A stretch of 64,000 nt of DNA from Siderastrea radians. Taxonomy: Eukaryota > Cnidaria > Anthozoa > Scleractinia > Rhizangiidae. Positions 34,781 through 47,349 of the stretch are shown here, one piece after another. Location of the stretch: contig OZ024896.1 in the NCBI GenBank assembly GCA_964017195.1, forward strand, positions 6,883,442 to 6,947,441, written 5' to 3'. Within the stretch, counting starts at the first letter, position 1; each line of letters opens with the position of its first letter. A program made the translations under genes and the position numbers. The notes under the pieces were generated by a model. The model searched no databases, was not told the origin of the DNA, and saw nothing but the letters and a program-made list of their open reading frames with translations.

Positions 34781-37700
34781 CGCGACGAGAACGTAATTAA
34801 CATTAATCAAACTACCAGACGCTGACAAAACTATGTCCTATATTGCAGTCCCAAGTATTGTTGACATGATTGTTATCCGCCTTACACGTGTTCCTTAATT
34901 GAATTATCCCTTATGTGGTACTATTTCCATGTGAGTATAACGAGAAGACAAAAAATAGTTCACGTGCATGTTTTGTTACTTCAGCGCGCCGAATTTAACG
35001 TTGTTGATTGATTTCTACGTTCCCCATGAAAGCCTCGTGGTGCCAGGAGCGTTGCTGGTGGAAGGAGGCAAGTCTCTTTCTTCTTTATTTGCTGTGAAAT
35101 CCGTAGCATCTGCAGGAGAATAACCAACGAACAGGAAGAGTTTGATTGTGTTTTGAGCATTTTTGTGTTTGTTTGCACTTGCATTTTATACGCTCAGATG
35201 TAAACCATATGTGTTCGCGGTCCAGAGAGATCGATTTATTGGTAGTCAAGACAAAGCATGGAATAGCGGCCGTGCAGAAACTCGGGTTTGTTCATGATCA
35301 TCTAAGAAAGGAACAGTGTGCTGGACGAGAATTGTCATTGGGAATTTAAATGCTGAGTGAAAGAAACGTATGAAATCTGAAGTATCTGGCAACGCAGTTT
35401 TGCGAAGCACCTTTTACAATTATCATCAGAGGAACAAATACTGTTTGGTACTCCAAAGTATTCAGAATTTCACAGAACCGCCCGATTGGAGGAGACAGGT
35501 GGAAAGGCTTGGGTTTTATTTTATAACATGCACACCGTTTCAGATTTAAGGTTAATCTACATCGTTATTTCAAGATTACTCTCTCTTTAATAAACGCAAG
35601 TGTATTAAATTTTGTTGACGCGTTCTGCCTGAACATTCGTGCAGGGTCTGTAATTGGGCGAAGCTTATGCAAAACAAAAATTAAATCGCCAAATACTAGC
35701 AAATGTGGAGAATTTGTTGAAAACATCTGCGCCGCTTGCATTGCGCTTCAACTTGTTTACAAATGTAAACACTGAAATATGATCATGCAGGGATGAACAG
35801 GGATGACCATCTGTTTTTGTATAACCCTAAGAATCCAATAAATTGTATCTAGTAAATAATGCCATTATTTTCCTTTGTCTTTGTGCTTTATTTTGGATAG
35901 TTCAACTGAAAACAGAATGTGCGAGGACCTTTTGAATGAAAACTATGTACATGTAATTAGACCGTCTCAATTTGTTATGGAATTTATCTTGCGTAGTTCT
36001 TCCTCAACTATTCACCTTGGAAAAGAATACAAAAGGAGAACACGTTATGGAGAATAAAAAGGTGAAACCGACGACACCGAACAAAGAAAAATAGAATTCA
36101 AGGGATTACAAACAAACTATACTTCCCGGTAACTTGAAGCGTCAGTTAATCGAACCTCCCTATAACTTGAGGTGAACGCTTTTTTCTCTTCACAACATTT
36201 CCTTCAGAATTTTGCCCTGCATAACTCAAACCTTCAAATAACTCGAACCTTTTTTATTCTCCTTAAAGGTTCGAGTAAAGAAACTGAAAAAGGAAAATGA
36301 CAATGTAAAAATAAAGTGTTTGTTTTGTGGCGTCTTCTAGTCTTGCAGAAATTGGCTGCTCGCCAAACTGGTCACGCAAGTCACGATTTTTTTGTCATGT
36401 AGTGCAAAGCTCGTGAAATTGTCGATCGCAAATTGTTTATATATTGTTGTTGTTGTTTTGCATCTAAAACTATTTAACAAGGAACTATTTTCAGTATTAG
36501 ATTCTGCAACTTGCCACAAATACTGAAATTTGTCAGACTTGTCACCTGGCTGTTGTGTTCGCTATCGGGCTAAATTGTGTCAAGTTTACGCAAATCTGAA
36601 GAAGACGGCGAAAATTAAGCTTACTTTTTGAACTCACAAAATGAATGCTTAAGTAATGTCTAAGAGCAAATTAGTTACCGGTAAGTACGTTTATTTATAC
36701 CATCCTCACACATTTTTATAGGTAAGTCAAGCTTTTTTTCAGTGTGGATTTTTTCTCACAAAGGAGCCTCTTTCTGTGAAAGACCCGCCAATGGTCAGTT
36801 TACTTGACTGAAATCAACATCACCAATTAAAATAAATTAAAGGTTAACAGTCGACGACATATAAAAGGGTTCTTTCAGCGAAAAAAAAACACAAGGCAAC
36901 GAAAAGCAGTACATGCTGATGCTTTTGAGTGAAATATAAAAGTGAAACTCACTGACCTTTTCCTCACCTGTTGAATGCTTGGAGCGACCAGACTCGTCGA
37001 AGGAAAGAAACCCAGTTCAGTAGCGGCTTCCATCGAGGCAAATTAGTAAGCTGTAGAGACTATAGACGTCCTTTGGAAATTTTTGAAAGCATTTAACTCG
37101 ATTGTTCATTCCTCAAATGCAGCTTTGTCCACAATATCTACTCATCCTTTGTTTAAGTTCATTCTCAGTACACTTTAGTGTGGCATGTTTTGCTGGGTTT
37201 AGCATGCCGGCCGTTCTCTCGTTGACAACAGTTTCTTGAGTTTCTTTCAAAACGTTCTCTTGCTTCAAACTTGACAGAGCCATGTTGTTTTCGGTAAAAA
37301 TAATAAGTTAAACGTTTCAATTTTTTCCTGTACATACAACAAAAAGAAGCCATTTTCAGCTTGTTTTGTGGAAAAGTTCTCGCATTTTTTGGCTTACGCG
37401 AGCACCGCTCTCCGATGGCGTGATTGAATCAACCAATCACATTGTTACATTAACGCAATGGCGGGAGTCAAGGCGGGATTTTTTGGCGCGACTACGGTAT
37501 TAGGTACACGCCCGGCAAGCAGCGAAGTTAAATTCAGAACGACAACATATTAGTCACAGGAAACATTATTTAAAAACCCTTGCTTAACTCTTCCGTGGTG
37601 GCTTATAAAGAAAGTTCAACAAAGAGATAACATGACATCACCTAGACAGAAGTAGTCATTTAAAATACAGGGATACGAAAACGAAGTCGGCCTCTGCATA

Positions 37701-38219
37701 AAAGGTAAGCTTAAGTGACAACAAATAGACATCAGTGGTCTGATAAAATGAAATTACTTGTAAAACAGAGCCGATCAGAGCCAGCAGCGTTTCTGATCGT
37801 TGTTATTTTGGTAGATGTTGCGCGTAACGGCAAAGCTACAAAACCGGACAACCGTTAACATTGCTCTTCGTCGATTGTTATTTTCAGTTATATTGAGAAC
37901 CCGGAATTATTCTCCTTACGGATACAGCACTGCGTTAATTGTCACTTTAATCCCGTTTGAAGATTATAAACTTTTGAAGATTAATAGAGTTCGGGATTAA
38001 TGACCATCGTCTTTACAATCTCGCACAACGTGCGAGCGCGAATTCCCGCACGATGATCGCCCTATTTTTTATTCATCAACATAAGTTTGAAACGCACTCT
38101 GATAAAAATATCAGTTGCAATAGACCTCGCTAAAGTTTGCTCGGGCTTTACATACCACAACTTGTAATATTTTTTCTGAAGTCTCATCACGGTCAGTTAT
38201 GAATCTGCGCATCTTGCCA
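34781..38219. other. Interior of the CACTA-like element, no feature recognised
   Basis: AT-rich, only short frames on either strand. No transposase, RNA gene or strong repeat seen. Confidence 0.45.
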
Positions 38220-38480
38220 AGATCGTAGTTGTCTTGCCGAGATTACGGTTGCCTTTGCGGGATCACCGATGTCTTGGCAAGATCACGCCTGGAACCGAAA
38301 CTCTCGCCGGGATTCTTGCCAAGATCCCGGCCAAGATTTTTTCTTGCCAAGATCCCGTTAGAATCCCGGCGGGGAAATTCCGTTTCCCTTCAAGATTTTT
38401 CATTTCCCGGCAAGATCCCGGTAGGAAGCGGGATTCTTGGCGGGATCCCGCCGGGATCCCGGTAGCCATTTTACAAGGGC
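38220..38480. repeat. Diverged CGGGATC / CTTGCCAAGATC repeat cluster
   Basis: Short units of TTGCCAAGATC and CCGGGATCCCG type related to the 33.4-kb array. It ends GGTAGCCATTTTACAAGGG, the inverse of the sequence that opens that array, so the two blocks are inverted relatives. Confidence 0.7.
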
Positions 38481-38916
38481 TGGCACCTTTAAGCAAATCG
38501 GCCTTATATTGATCATTTTTCAAACACAGCATTCATGTAACAGAGATGCAGCTAACATATTATATGTCAGCAACCAAGTTTTAAGCCATCAACAAAAGCC
38601 TGGTGTACACTATTTGCCTTGAGTTCATTGTGCAATAAAAACCAGTGATTTGAAGGTTAGTCACTGCTAAGGCATAAATTTATCTTGCACAAAGGCCTTA
38701 TTTTGTTCTCAAACTAACCAAGTCATGTGTTCCTGTCAGTTACAAACAAATGAATTCATTAATGGCTATTTTTTGTTGCAATAAGTGGCTCTTGGAATAA
38801 ACAATTCAAAGTGAAACTTGATCTGATATTCCATAATAGGTAATGCATGACTTCCAGCCTCAGGTCAGGGTGAGAGTTTGACTGACTTCGATTTGCATAG
38901 TTGCACAACCTTTTAA

Positions 38917-39315
38917 GGATGGTGCCTCCTAATACAGATGTACTTTTGCAAAGGTTATGACTATGGGGAAAAAGTAGATCTTAGCAAGGGCTATTGGAAT
39001 CCAGACAGAAAAATGTGGGTAACTGTGCATTTTTCAGAGATAACTAAGCAACCATAATTCTAAAAAAGCATTAAAATACAAAGAATGTATGGCAATTTCT
39101 TTCCAAACTTAAGCTCTATTATCTCTGAAAAATGAATGGTTACCCCCAATTTTCTGTTTGGATTCTGATAGCCCTTGCTAAGATCTGCTTTTTGCACTAG
39201 TCATAAACCGTGCAAAAATATTGTGGTATTAGCGGGCAATGTCCTTAAAAAATCTGAATATACATGTACCAAGATGCACAGAACGTATGGGCAGTAACAA
39301 AAGGAGGCACCGTCC
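38917..39315. mobile_element. MITE flanked by TTAA, 399 bp
   Basis: Begins GGATGGTGCCTCC and ends GGAGGCACCGTCC, with TTAA on both sides (38913-38916 and 39316-39319). Inner arms are also complementary (GGGCTATTGGAATCCAGACAG against CTGTTTGGATTCTGATAGCC). A TTAA duplication suggests mobilisation by a piggyBac-type transposase. Confidence 0.75.
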
Positions 39316-40029
39316 TTAAGAATATGTAAATACCAGGCCTGGTGTTTGAGTTCTCTCAACATTTATGCATTGAAAAAAAATGGGCAGTGAAGAGAAAAGA
39401 GAATAAAAATAAAGGGATGTAAAAATAAAGAAATGTAACTGACTGTTACAGCCAGATTATGCAAATTGTAAACCTGTCAAATTCCTACTCCGGCTGGGTG
39501 CCAGAAGCCATTCATTCGTTTGTTATTGACAGGAATGCATGACCAGGTTTGAGTAACCAATGATTCGGTGTACAGGGCTGTCATTACGCCTTGAGTCACC
39601 TGTTACCTTGAACTTCACACCCATAACAAACTTGTAAGTAAATTGCAAGGACAAGAAACCGAGTTCACCCATAACATTGAGGTCCCATCATAAATACTCA
39701 GCCACAACAGGTATTACGGTTTACGGCCCTTAATGACAGCCCTGGGTATACACTGATCTCACTAATAGATGTTACCTGTCTGTCTGACAGAAACAGATGG
39801 AATATAAGGTGATGTGGTCACTCACAATGGTACAGCAGCTTGACGACCTGACAAAAAACTGTCACTAGCAAACCGTACCAAGCATAAAGATCTCACATTA
39901 TGAAACTAAATGTATAAACATGATAAAACCCATATTCAATCAGAGTCAATGTGGTCACTTGCAAATTGTACAGCAGCTTGAAGATCTAACCACAAAGCCA
40001 TCACTAGCAAACCGTACTAAGTACCTGAT

Positions 40030-40696
40030 GTGACCAATCAAACTTTTCAGTAATGGAATTCAATCAAACCCAATCAAACTAAATCGAATGACTAGGTTTG
40101 ATTGGTTCGGAAATCGAACACAATCGAACTAAAGAAATTGTGTGAAAGTTCGATTGTGTTCGACTTTCAAACCCAATCAAGCGAATCGAACAAAAAAAAT
40201 CATTCAAAATATCTGTTATTTGAACAGTATGGTTCACAATGTGAGAACTTACAAATTAAGTTCATCAGACAACAGAAGATTGTATAAATTTCAATTCACC
40301 CCAGCTATTTTAAATTTTCATATATGATTCATTTATTTCTTATCAGCATATGTAATCTTTACAATAACCCACGCAAAATTCAATGAACCAAGCCGATGAT
40401 GTGGAAAGAGTTGGCATTGTAAGCAGCCCAGAAAAACTCGCATCTCCCCAGATTTGGCTCTGCTACCTCTATTTTCAATGGAATGTCATCCCACACCGAT
40501 CATGTGTTGTGATTGCCTTGCCGTGGAACTGAATCAACCTTATCGAACACAATCGAACCTAATCGACATTTGATTGCTCCATTTTTTTTGTGAGAGCTCG
40601 ACTGAATTCGATTACCGAACCCAATCATATGATTGAGTTCGACTGGGTTCGATTGAATTTGATTAATTGAATGTTCAATTTGGTTCGATTGGTCAC
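40030..40696. mobile_element. Foldback MITE rich in CAATCGAAC motifs
   Basis: Left end GTGACCAATC, right end GATTGGTCAC. Between them AATCAAAC, AATCGAAC and their complements recur many times on both halves, with unrelated sequence at about 40220-40500. Confidence 0.65.
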
Positions 40697-42414
40697 GTCG
40701 GGCAAGCGTAAAGATCTCAAACTATAAAGTAAAATGTGTAAACATGATAATTCAAAACAAAGAAAATATAAGGTTATTCCAGTGTTGACTTTAACAAGTG
40801 TGGGAGCTCAGAAATGAGCCACAATTAATGTTGAGCTTACATCATGTACTTTTGAAGTCCCAAAGAAAGTGTCATCAAGAACACATAAAGTGCGGGGCAA
40901 TTCGCTTAAACGTGGTAAATACCAAACAAGGCACGAATATTTGGATATACGAGAGCCTTAGCTCACGATTTACAGACTAAAACTTAGCTTACCTTGGCAA
41001 TTACAACAAGAACCATGCATGATCATGAGCCACCAAATATGGCGGCCAAAAGTTGACTCGATCCAGCTTGTTAAACGGCAGAAAAACATTCCCACTGATC
41101 GTTAATCCGCTGTAAGAAGATTGTTTGCTGCTATTCAGAGATCGTGAAGGAATGAGAAGGAATAGTTCACAAGCCATCTCTCCAAAGCGACAGAAATTTT
41201 AGACCTCAAACGATGAATTCAACTATCGGCGCCAAAAATACGAACAGCACGTCGGGAAGGGAACCACTTTGCGCATGATCAATTCGTACCCAAGGTCACT
41301 CGGCCAAACCCACCCTGGTACGAGATTCGGCCAGAACCGGCAAATAAATGAAAATGTGAACCGCTTTTCGATTCATTTTCATTAGCTCTGATAATATCAG
41401 TACTCTAAATCTACACCAATTTTTCTTTTAAATTGCAACTGCGTTTTTCATTTTTTTCTTATCCGTTAAGTTGAGAAAATACCGCTGACAAGGAGCAACG
41501 AGCCCAGTTGGTACATCAAATATGGGGCACCTTGCGCGAATCGTTCACCAATGAAATTAAACGGGGGTATTTTGAGATGAATATAATTAACGCCAGTGCT
41601 CTGTTTGAAACGTTTCTAAATTGATAAACTAAAGCAAATTTGTAACACCTATAAATTATGATGCCCTGTTTGCGACTTCATGATTTAGAGCAGGAGCCTG
41701 AGATTTTATGATGCCCCTTAATTTACAGAGTTTTTGTGGTGCTCCATTTACGTCATTTTACAGAGATTTTATGATGTCCCATTTCCTTCATTTTACAGAC
41801 ATTTTACAGAGCCCCGTTTATGCCCTATTAGACATTTGAAAGAGCCCGGTATATGCCGTTTTACAGACACTGGTGGAGCCTAGCTTCCATAGGTCCAAAG
41901 GAGGTCATTTTCTTGACTTAACTTACATTGAGAAAAATTCAAGAAGGAAGAAAGAAAGAAAAGAAGAAGGAAAAAACCGGAACAGAATGGCACACCAACG
42001 ATCGTTAATTGCCAGGAATAAAGTTTTAAGAATATAAATACAGTGTTAACATAACAATTAATGAAAGCTAACCACCCGAAGGCTCCAGAACACTGCTCTT
42101 TGATAAACCAGAACTCTATTCTCTCTTTTCAACCGAAGCTCAATCCTTGCCTACGTAAGTACTCGAACGATAACTGATTTACTAGATTAAATATACCTCA
42201 CGTACCCTGGGAACGACCTCCTTTTGAGCTATGGATGACCACAGACATTTAACAGAGCCTCGTACATGCCATTTTACAGACATTTTACTTGGCCCCGTAT
42301 ATGCCATTTTACGTCAGAGCCCCGTATATGCCATTTTTTTTTCACAAAGAAATCACCTTCATTTCTTATCAGATACAGGAGCCCATTACTCTGTCAGATA
42401 ACAATTCTGTAAAA
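40697..42414. other. Interior of the CACTA-like element
   Basis: No gene recognised. From about 41690 to 42330 a loose repeat of ATTTTACAGA and CCCCGTATATGCC occurs several times. Otherwise nothing is seen. Confidence 0.4.
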
Positions 42415-43000
42415 AAGTTTCATGTAAATTTAATGTTCAAGCATCAACAGCAACCTTACTGTATCTGGTAAAACCATTTACATGTTGAAAATCACTATTT
42501 ACAGCTCATTTACATGACACATGGAAACGATATGCGGTTCAATCGCCCCCTTTTCTAGTAACCATAAATTTACATGTTATTTACATTATCCTCAAATCTG
42601 CATTAGAACATGACCATGTAAAGTACCATTTACAGGACATTTACATTGTCCAGGGAAATATATCAGTTCCTCGTAAGTTCAATTTACAGAGTTCTAACAC
42701 CACAGTTTTCTGTTAAGACCATTTACATGTTATTTACATGATGTGTTCAGGAAATTTACATATTTTTTTACACTACAGATACTGTAAATTTGCCAAAAGG
42801 AATTTACACGTTTTTTACATGTTTTTCGAATTATAAAACCAGAAAGTGACCCTGTAAATTTCCATTTACACCACGTTTATATAATCTATTGAAACGTGTA
42901 AATTTCATGTAAATTTTATTTTACAAAACCTTAAAATGTAAATTGCAATTTACAAATCCTGTAAATCCAAATTTACGTGAAAATTACATGTTTCGTAAAT
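42415..43000. repeat. Right subterminal ATTTACAT motif cluster
   Basis: More than fifteen ATTTACA(T/G) or complementary motifs up to the CACTGG terminus. It is the mirror of the left cluster. Confidence 0.7.
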
Positions 43001-43883
43001 TTTCAACTTTTCCAGTGATTGTTTAGCTTGTTTGCATGTGTTGTGTTTGATGACAGTTGAGGCTTATTAACCTCACCTGCTTGAACGATTTCGAACTAAT
43101 TTCATTCCTTATTTGGTTAAGCTTAAACTATGTATTATTTTTAAAATGATAGAATCATCAGCACTAGCATAAAAATAATACCAAACAGGTGAATGATTAA
43201 TGAGATACGCTTTCTGTTTAACTGAGTTCTTAATTGAACGTCTAACGAACGTAATTCGCGTACTCTTTGCTTTTGTCTGTAAGTGTTGTTTAACTTTCCC
43301 CCCCAAAAAATACAAGCCAAAAACCACTCTTACACGCTTTGTCCCTCGCTTGGTGGTAGTTGAAAGCTTTTGCTTCTTGTTCATTAAGTTGTTATTCTTG
43401 TTGAAAAAAGACAAGCACAAGTAAAGTTAGCACAAGTAAAGTTAGCTAACATCTGATTCGCATTCCTAGTCCTATTTACCCGAGGTTACCTATGTACATA
43501 CGTGGTAATGGCTTTAAAAAGTGGCATTTTCCTTGTAACCGACTTTTAAAACAATGGAAAATGCCCCAAGCATTGGCTTCTTTTGAAAGTGGTTGTATTC
43601 CAGTGAATTCGAACAGTGTGGTACTGTTCATTATGCTTTACAAAGTGGTTGTAACTTTATTCAAATGAGAGCTACTAAGCAGTTCTTTCCCGTGGTGCTT
43701 TTCATCTTGCTGCACAAACAGCTTGTACCTTTGGTCGGAGAAGCGAGCTCTCAAATTGTGGCCATTCAAATAAACGGTTCCGAGCAGTACATTCTAGGGG
43801 TGCTGCAAACTTTCCAAAAAAACAAAGACTTTGAAGAGTGTAAAACGAAGACCCACATCACGCATTGTAACTAAAATTGCGTC

Positions 43884-44749
43884 TTAAGGCAACTTGCTTC
43901 CAATCCAGTGCTGCGTTGTGGAGTTGAGATTGGCTGTGCATCGAAATGCAGAGTTTACAGACGTATACCGACCAAAGTTCTTTTCCCATGGTACACCGTT
44001 GATGCCATCAAACTGACAACCATTTGTAGAGCTGGTATAGCTGCTGATATGCCAGGCATATAATTGCCAAGTTTCTGCAGTGCATTCCTGGCACTCAATT
44101 CCCCGTATGTTAACATATCCATATTTGCGGCACTGGCCTGACCACTGACCAAAAAGATCGTGCCCTTCCAATTTTGTGCGTGCGCAGTCGATGTATTCCA
44201 GACCATCAACCGGGAAGTTGCAAGTGGCTCTTAAGTAAGTTGATACGTTAGCAATGGACTGCATTCTGGACAACGACAAGCGATAAGCATTCCAGTTGAT
44301 CATTTCGCCATCTTCATGAATAGGAATATCGACACCAAAGCCGTGATCCTTGAACATCTCGTTGTTTGCCAGCGAGAAGGACTGAATTAACGTCCAAACA
44401 TAATCAGCTTCGGAATCAAAATCGCAGTAGACTGGAAAAAGGTTGTTTTGAGAATCGTACAGGAAGTGTATTCCAGATATTGTGGCGCCATTTTTTGCCA
44501 GATCTTCGCAGCTGCGAGGTTTTTTCTCGCATCGCTGACCAGTGTAATCAACAGGGCAAGTACAGTTGAACCTCACAGTGGTGGGGTCACAAATCTCCTT
44601 ACAGGTCCCTTCCTGGAGACATGGATTGTCTCGGCAACATCTGTTGACACAACGATCGCGTCCTTGAACAAAGCTCCGTCCACGCTATACAAAAGAAAAA
44701 GGCAATTTTAATAATAATAATAATGATGATGATGGTGATGGTGATGATG

Positions 44750-44780
<31 letters not shown>

Positions 44781-45184
44781 GAGAAGCTAAAACGTTCGAA
44801 GTTAACGTCTCAATGAGTAACGCAAATTTTTGAAATGTTAGGAGCACTCACATCAGTCTTATACTCTCGCACCAAGTCATAATAACTTGCCCCAGGTTTG
44901 TATTTCAGTGCTTCTGGTTTCATCTCTTTATTTACGTCGTTCAGTTCACAGTTGGCTCGTTGTTTGCTGTGTACATAGTTCATAGAAATACAGCGACAAT
45001 CATCTCTGCACATCATGTGACAATGGGTTACTTTTTCCACTATTGAGGTTTTAAACACGTGACCTTCGAGGGCGTGGTTGGGAATGACGTTTTCGTCTAT
45101 TACAAACTTGAAGTTTTGACAGATTCTTTCAGCAGCGGCAGACGATTGTCCCAGGAGAAACACTGCAACGAACCAGATTTCCAT
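43884..45184 (-). CDS. Secreted PAN/apple + EGF + fibrinogen-like protein, intact copy
   Basis: Two exons. Exon 1 (45184-44852) encodes MEIWFVAVFLLGQSS, a signal peptide, and a PAN/apple-type domain with many Cys (CQNFKFVI, THCHMMCRDDCRCISMNYV, CELNDVNKE). It ends at a GTGAGT donor after 111 whole codons. Exon 2 (44684-43884) follows a TTTTGTATAG acceptor and encodes an EGF-like module (CCRDNPCLQ to CTCPVDYTGQRCE) and a fibrinogen-C-like region (SGIHFLYDSQNNLFPVYCDFD) ending WIGSKLP. The total is 377 residues. It would be secreted. Similar multi-domain lectin-like proteins in cnidarians are thought to act in recognition or adhesion, but the function here is unproven. The intron carries an ATG/GAT microsatellite. 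An upstream in-frame ATG at 45238 lacks a signal peptide at its start and is less likely. Confidence 0.8.
44703..44780. repeat. Trinucleotide microsatellite in the intron
   Basis: AAT repeats pass into GAT repeats over about 75 bp inside the intron of the intact gene. Confidence 0.85.
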
Positions 45185-45660
45185 GATGTGGCCGTAAATT
45201 CTGTTGTGAATCCCTGCAGAAGTGCAGAAATAAAACAAAACACCTTGTTTTACCTTGTGTCGTGAACTCCGATGTTCGAACTTGGTTATACAATACCAAG
45301 ATAGCCAATATTAAGAAATGTCGAAACATAACGCACTTCTGTCGTTCTTATAGCTAGATCAAAAGAAAAAGTTACCAAGTACTTAACAGCCTTAAAGCTT
45401 AATATAAGTGATTTATTCGGCGATAATGAAAGAACACAAACAGGTAAGAAACGTTTGACTTTCAAAGGGAAAAAAAACCTCGAGATAAACCCTGCCGTGA
45501 AAATTAAAGTTGCAGGACACCTTTCAAAAATAGATTATCCTTATATTACACATACATTTGAAAACTTCTGAGGATTTTGTTCCTCGAAATAACAATGCCA
45601 GAAACGTTTCTCGCTATTTTTTCTTCTGAAAGACGTTGCGTTACCTTAAAATCAATTTAA

Positions 45661-46061
45661 GACGGATTCCGCTCAACGTTCGAGCAATAAGTGCAAAAAA
45701 TATTTACCAAAAAACTACTCATAGCACGGTAACATTTTAAATGCTATTTGAAACATCTCACTCTAGTTCACTTGCCCAAGTGACCCCGCGATGAAATTCT
45801 CAAGCATTCTCAAGAAAATTAATTTCAAATTTCGTAAAAGTATGCTAAAAACAGGCGCCATTTTGTTTTGAACTGACATGAAGCGTCTTTTTAATTGAAA
45901 TATTGATAACTTCAAATCCAATTTTCTCTCGCGGGGTCAGCTTGGGAGCAAAAGTAACGATAAGTTCTTCTTATATGTTCTCAAAATGTGACAGTGCTGC
46001 AAGTATTTTTTTGGTAGCTTAATTTTTGCACTTACTGCTCGAACGTTGAGCGGAAATCGTC
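45661..46061. mobile_element. MITE flanked by TTAA, 401 bp
   Basis: Begins GACGGATTCCGCTCAACGTT and ends in the near complement AACGTTGAGCGGAAATCGTC, with TTAA at 45657-45660 and 46062-46065. No coding capacity. It has a different terminal sequence from the MITE at 38917 but the same size and target. Confidence 0.75.
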
Positions 46062-47037
46062 TTAACATTGCTTTAAAAACGAAGACGCGCTATAAAAGGA
46101 GAGGTACCTAAGGTACCTCGAGATCATTTGTCAATAAACCTCGCTAGCCTACAGACGTGAAAGCGGCGCACAGTGAGAAGCTCACAAAATAAATTCATAC
46201 ACATACTTTATGTGAAGTTTTACTAATAACAACTAAATTATTTTAAGAATAAATTCGCCAAATTTTATATCTCGATCTACCTTTTTGGTTTCTTTTGGTT
46301 AAAAAAAACCTTGCCTTTTGTGAGACACGGCAGCACACGAAATCGTGGTAGAGGAATTCAAATTATAAACGGTTACTCCGCAAACGTAGTCTGAAAACAA
46401 GAGGTTTTTGAGTTAGATAATTTCTTTGTTGATTTGAGAATATTATTCTACTGAACTTTCAAAATGTTCACGTCAGTATTTCTTGCAGACTAATCCATAT
46501 GCATGATCTCAACAAATCTAACTCTTGTTTGAATTGTGCGCCTTTTCATAACATTACGAGCTAAGCAACTTGATTCTCTTTTAGCGCAGGTCATGTCATC
46601 GCATTTCCCTATACATTTGAAACTCAAATATGTTTACTTGGTAGCTAGCCAATAAATCAAATCATATTTGTCGCGAAAACTCACGGGAGAAACAACTATA
46701 TAATGCAACCTTTTGGGAGCTAAAAGACTCGAACGTACTACACCACAATATAAGCCGTCAAGTATTAGGGGCCAACCATTTAACTTCTGAAGGGGGGGTT
46801 GGGTGATTTGGTATAGGCATGAATTTTTTTCCTGGGGTATGTGCTTCCAAGATATTTTTTCTCCCTCCAACGTTCTGCATGAAATTTTTTTCGTGTGTGG
46901 CTGGGGTTAGTAGGTCTTCATTATAAATCAAATTATAAAAGGTTAAGGATCTGTGAAAGAAACTTTGAGCAAATATATTAATTTTTGACCTATGTTGAAA
47001 ACATAGGTCTTAGCCGGACTGCAGTTTGCGCTTTCTA

Positions 47038-47097
47038 TGTTTGTTTGTTTGTATGTTTGTATGTTTGTATGTTTGTATGTTTGTATGTATGTATGTA
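47038..47097. repeat. GTTT/GTAT microsatellite
   Basis: TTTGTTTGTTTG followed by TATGTTTG repeats. Simple-sequence DNA. Confidence 0.9.
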
Positions 47098-47349
47098 TTT
47101 CTGATCCGGGGGGGTCCCATGTGAGACTGGGCGGGGATGCTCTTCATTCGACTTGTAAAAGATGCCATTCTAAAACAGACGGAGAACGCGAGACGACGAG
47201 CATCCATTCAGCTTTCACATGGGAGTGCGCCCCCCGGGGAATTTATGTGGCACTATGTGGCAACAATCAGATTGAGGCTACTAAGCTAAGAATGAGAGCT
47301 GGTTAGAATCCCCTTACTGAAGCTGAAGGTCAGACAAGGTTAAGCTTAC

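Larger units (their letters stand above)
31915..43017. mobile_element. CACTA/EnSpm-like non-autonomous element, about 11.1 kb
   Basis: The left end reads CACTGGAAAAGTTGAAAAT and the right end carries its exact complement; the perfect inverted repeat is 23 bp. ATT flanks both ends (31912-31914 and 43018-43020), a 3-bp duplication. Subterminal regions on both sides are full of ATGTAAAT / ATTTACAT motifs. CACTG termini, 3-bp duplication and subterminal repeats are together typical of the CACTA/EnSpm superfamily. I find no transposase frame inside. The interior holds minisatellites, MITEs and apparently unrelated sequence, so it is either a large non-autonomous carrier or two ends bracketing later insertions. 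Confidence 0.65.

Noticed and set aside
33235..34828. Very long open frames (400+ codons) on both strands
   Set aside because: They come from a stop-free 69-bp GC-rich repeat and are open in several frames at once. No domain or start context.
43109..43424. Small frames beside the intact host gene
   Set aside because: No domain, opposite frames equally open, AT-rich flank.
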